From contig JAAYTC010000001.1 in assembly GCA_012518155.1 (NCBI GenBank), positions 1 to 8,009 on the forward strand: a DNA stretch of 8,009 nucleotides, written 5' to 3'. Below are positions 5,442 through 8,009 of the stretch, one piece after another; the stretch's first letter is position 1, and each line of letters opens with the position of its first letter. The translations under genes and the position numbers were made by a program. The DNA is from Bacteroidales bacterium (GTDB taxonomy: Bacteria; Bacteroidota; Bacteroidia; Bacteroidales; Dysgonomonadaceae). The notes beneath the pieces are model-generated. The model saw only the letters and a program-made list of their open reading frames with translations. It was not told where the DNA came from and searched no databases.

Positions 5442-8009
5442 AGAAAGTCATTTTGTTCTTTGCCATCACCCTAGCAGTACAGTCTTCCATGGCACAAAGG
5501 ACGGCGTATCACGAGCAACCTGAAAAGTTGTTCAATCAGGGAAAAGAGATGTTCCTGGAGGGGAACTACACGGGTGCACAAGATATGCTGCAAAAATTCG
5601 TGGCCGAGAGTACCGACGACCTCCTCAAGGAGGAGGCTAACTACATGTCGGCCGTCGCTTCGTTCCGCCTCGGCAATGAAAACAGTGGAGATATATTCAA
5701 AGCATTTCTCAACGCCTATCCGGAGACACTTCACCGGCACGAACTCAACTTTTTGATCGGCTCGTTCCATTTCGATAAAAAGGAGTGGGAAGAGGCGCAC
5801 TTCTGGTTCAACTTGTCGGACCTCGACTACCTGAATTTGGGTGAACAGGAAGATTACAGCTTCCGGAGCGGGTACATTCAGATGCAGTTGGGAAACACCG
5901 ACGAGGCTACCCGCTATTTCGGGTTATTATCACGAAACAGCGTAAAATACAGAGACGCGGCCGATTTTTACTTGGGCTATATCGATTACTCTCATCAGAA
6001 TTACAACGCGGCATTGGAACGATTCGAACGGCTACGGTCACATCCCGAATACCAGGAAGAGATCGCTTTTTACACGGCACAAGCGGCTTTCTTCGACGGG
6101 AGAATCGATGAGGCGATCCGCCTTTCGGAGAACTTTACCCAACGCTATCCCACGAGCGAACACCAAACCGAGATGCATCGCGTGCTTGGGAACAGCTACT
6201 ACCGCTTGGGACAACCTTCAAGAGCTATTCCCTATTACGAATATTATATCACTACTATCGACCGGCCGCTGCGAGGGGATGCTTATTTCTTGGGGCTCTC
6301 CTACTTCGAATCGGGAAGATACAACGACGCGGTAGCGATGTTCCAACAGGCAGTGGGAGAATCGGACGAACTGACGCAAAATGCGCAACTGCACCTGGGA
6401 CAGACTTACCTGCGGCTGAACCAAAAACAACCGGCACAGATGGCATTCGAAGCCGCTTCTCGGGATAATTTCAATCCCCAAGTACGGGAAACAGCCATGT
6501 TTAACTACGCGCTGCTGGCGCACGAGACCAACTTCTCGGTATTCAGTGAATCGATTACCCTTTTCGAGAACTTCCTCCGGGAATTTCCTAATTCACAGTA
6601 TACCGATCAGGTGAACGACATTTTAGCGGAGACTTTCCTAACAACCAAGGATTATCAGGCAGCACTGAACGCGATCAACCGCATCAACCAACCGGGGCGG
6701 CGCGTGCTGGAAGCAAAACAGATGGTGCTTTTCCAACTGGGCGCGCAGGAGTTTATCAATGCCAACATGAATCAAGCGGTACAGCACTTCAATAATAGCA
6801 TCGGCATGGGAAACTACAACGCGGATGCGCGCAACAGCGCGTACTATTGGAGGGGAGAGAGCTACTACAGGATGGGAAATTACACGAATGCCGCGAACGA
6901 TTTTCGACAATTCACGCAGAATGCCTCCGCGTCCGACGCGAATTATTCCCTCGGATGGTATAACCTGGGGTACTCGCTTTTTAAACAACAACAATACGGA
7001 CAAGCAGTTACTGCCTTCCAACGATTCGTTTCGTCTGAAAACAACCGGTCTCGCCCCGAATACGCCGATGCACTGAACCGGGTGGGCGATAGTTATTACT
7101 TTAACCGGAACTTTAACGAAGCGGAACGATTTTACGGGCAGGCAGCCGACGCGAACCCCTCGACGGCCGATTACGCGGCATTCCAACGAGCGTTCGTGCT
7201 GGGATTACAGCATAACTACCAAGGAAAAATTGCCGCGCTCGACAACCTGATGCAGCGATATCCTAACTCGCAATATTTCGACGACGCTCTTTACGAGAAA
7301 AGCCGTGCGCTCACGATGCTCAACCGAGAACAAGAAGCCATCGCGGTGCTGCAGCGACTGGTGACCGATTTCTCGCGGAGCCCGCTGGCCAGTCAAGGAG
7401 GGGTTCAACTGGGACAGCTCTACTATAATATTGGCAACTACCAACAGAGCATCGCGGCGTATAAAGGGGTAATCGCCAATTTCCCCGGATCGGACGATGC
7501 GCGTAACGCGCTGGTATCGCTGGAGACTGTATACCGTGATATGAACGATGTGGACGCGTACGTGCAGTATGCTAACTCGCTTCCGGGTGGTATCCGTATC
7601 ACCCCCTCGAGACAAGATTCGCTGAACTACCTGGCCGCGGAGAGCGTTTACATGCGAGGTAATCGTGCCGACGCGCAGGCCGCCATGACGCGCTACCTCC
7701 AATCCTACCCCAACGGCGCGTATAGCAGTGATGCTAATTATTACCTCGGCTTGCTCGCGGACGAAAGGGGTGAGAAACAATTGGCAATGAACCACTTTCG
7801 CAAGGTGATTGATGCAAGCAGCGTGAAGTTTTTAGATAACGCGCTGATATACACCTCACAAAATGAATTTGAAAATGGGAACTACCGGCAAGCTTTGGCA
7901 GACTATTCCCGGCTGGCTAACTCCGCCCGCAACGCGACCAACCGGCAAGTGGGACAAATAGGAATGGTACGATCACACTTTCGATTGAGCGGTTATCACG
8001 AAACGGCAC
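5438..8009 (+). CDS. Large secreted TPR-repeat protein, partial (right end cut)
   Basis: Open from the ATG at 5438 to the window edge, 857 codons plus one base, with no stop; the C-terminus is missing. A signal peptide is clear: MKK, hydrophobic VILFFAITLAV (4-14), then SSMA-Q with likely signal peptidase I cleavage after A19. There is no lipobox cysteine, so the mature chain is probably periplasmic. The rest is a helical solenoid of roughly 19 degenerate TPR-like units, for example EGNYTGAQDMLQKFV (41-55), GRIDEAIRLSENFTQRYP (221-238), ESGRYNDAVAMFQQAV (291-306), GNYTNAANDFRQF (480-492), QQYGQAVTAFQRFV (518-531) and GNYQQSIAAYKGVIANFP (666-683). Recurrent YPxS/FPNS turns (YPTS 237-240, FPNS 383-386, YPNS 608-611, YPNG 757-760) recall the TPR_6-type repeats of BamD and CpoB/YbgF. 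I see no catalytic motif. A scaffold role at the envelope is likely, the exact role unknown. It overlaps the Nudix stop by 4 nt. The minus-strand ORFs opposite it are shadows. Confidence 0.92.
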   Translation, partial: MKKVILFFAITLAVQSSMAQRTAYHEQPEKLFNQGKEMFLEGNYTGAQDMLQKFVAESTDDLLKEEANYMSAVASFRLGNENSGDIFKAFLNAYPETLHRHELNFLIGSFHFDKKEWEEAHFWFNLSDLDYLNLGEQEDYSFRSGYIQMQLGNTDEATRYFGLLSRNSVKYRDAADFYLGYIDYSHQNYNAALERFERLRSHPEYQEEIAFYTAQAAFFDGRIDEAIRLSENFTQRYPTSEHQTEMHRVLGNSYYRLGQPSRAIPYYEYYITTIDRPLRGDAYFLGLSYFESGRYNDAVAMFQQAVGESDELTQNAQLHLGQTYLRLNQKQPAQMAFEAASRDNFNPQVRETAMFNYALLAHETNFSVFSESITLFENFLREFPNSQYTDQVNDILAETFLTTKDYQAALNAINRINQPGRRVLEAKQMVLFQLGAQEFINANMNQAVQHFNNSIGMGNYNADARNSAYYWRGESYYRMGNYTNAANDFRQFTQNASASDANYSLGWYNLGYSLFKQQQYGQAVTAFQRFVSSENNRSRPEYADALNRVGDSYYFNRNFNEAERFYGQAADANPSTADYAAFQRAFVLGLQHNYQGKIAALDNLMQRYPNSQYFDDALYEKSRALTMLNREQEAIAVLQRLVTDFSRSPLASQGGVQLGQLYYNIGNYQQSIAAYKGVIANFPGSDDARNALVSLETVYRDMNDVDAYVQYANSLPGGIRITPSRQDSLNYLAAESVYMRGNRADAQAAMTRYLQSYPNGAYSSDANYYLGLLADERGEKQLAMNHFRKVIDASSVKFLDNALIYTSQNEFENGNYRQALADYSRLANSARNATNRQVGQIGMVRSHFRLSGYHETA

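Noticed and set aside
6638..7795. Two long minus-strand ORFs (182 and 196 codons) opposite the TPR gene
   Set aside because: The plus strand is one uninterrupted repeat protein with a signal peptide; the antisense frames show low-complexity Val/Arg/Ile-rich translations and no domain.

Overview
The window looks like chromosome from a member of Bacteroidetes, most likely order Bacteroidales (the relatives I recall are Bacteroides/Parabacteroides and Dysgonomonadaceae; genus cannot be fixed by eye). The reasons are near full-length agreement of TrmB, Mrp and GdhA with the Bacteroidales forms as I remember them, matches to the Bacteroidetes -7 promoter element TAnnTTTG, mostly absent Shine-Dalgarno sequences, and a typical Bacteroidetes secreted TPR protein. 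Coding DNA is about half GC, while the intergenic gaps are clearly AT-rich.

Left half, minus strand (72-2551): gdhA (glutamate dehydrogenase) lies upstream of fbaB (class I fructose-bisphosphate aldolase). They are 83 bp apart, with a good hairpin directly after the gdhA stop codon. Both are central-metabolism enzymes: ammonium assimilation or glutamate turnover, and glycolysis/gluconeogenesis. A weaker stem-loop lies downstream of fbaB near the left edge.

Centre (2552-3014): a 463-bp AT-rich divergent intergenic region. On the gdhA side it has an exact -7 box (TATCTTTG) and a leader of about 185 nt holding a possible 22-codon peptide ORF, a dyad inside that ORF and a 55-nt stem-loop just before the gdhA start. 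On the trmB side it has an exact -7 box (TACTTTTG) with a near-match -33 element at the right spacing.

Right half, plus strand (3015-8009): an apparent four-gene operon, trmB (tRNA m7G46 methyltransferase), mrp (ParA/MRP-type P-loop ATPase of iron-sulfur metabolism), a zinc-ribbon Nudix hydrolase, and a very long secreted TPR protein that starts in a 4-nt ATGA overlap and runs off the right edge. Gaps are 22 nt, 17 nt and -4 nt. The last gene is open for 857 codons without a stop.

I see no mobile element, CRISPR array, tRNA, rRNA or phage gene. The window is mostly ordinary core genome. The points most worth a second look are the loss of the CxxC motif in Mrp, the structured gdhA leader, and the large periplasmic TPR protein coupled to a cytoplasmic Nudix gene. 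I found no convincing new multi-gene system.
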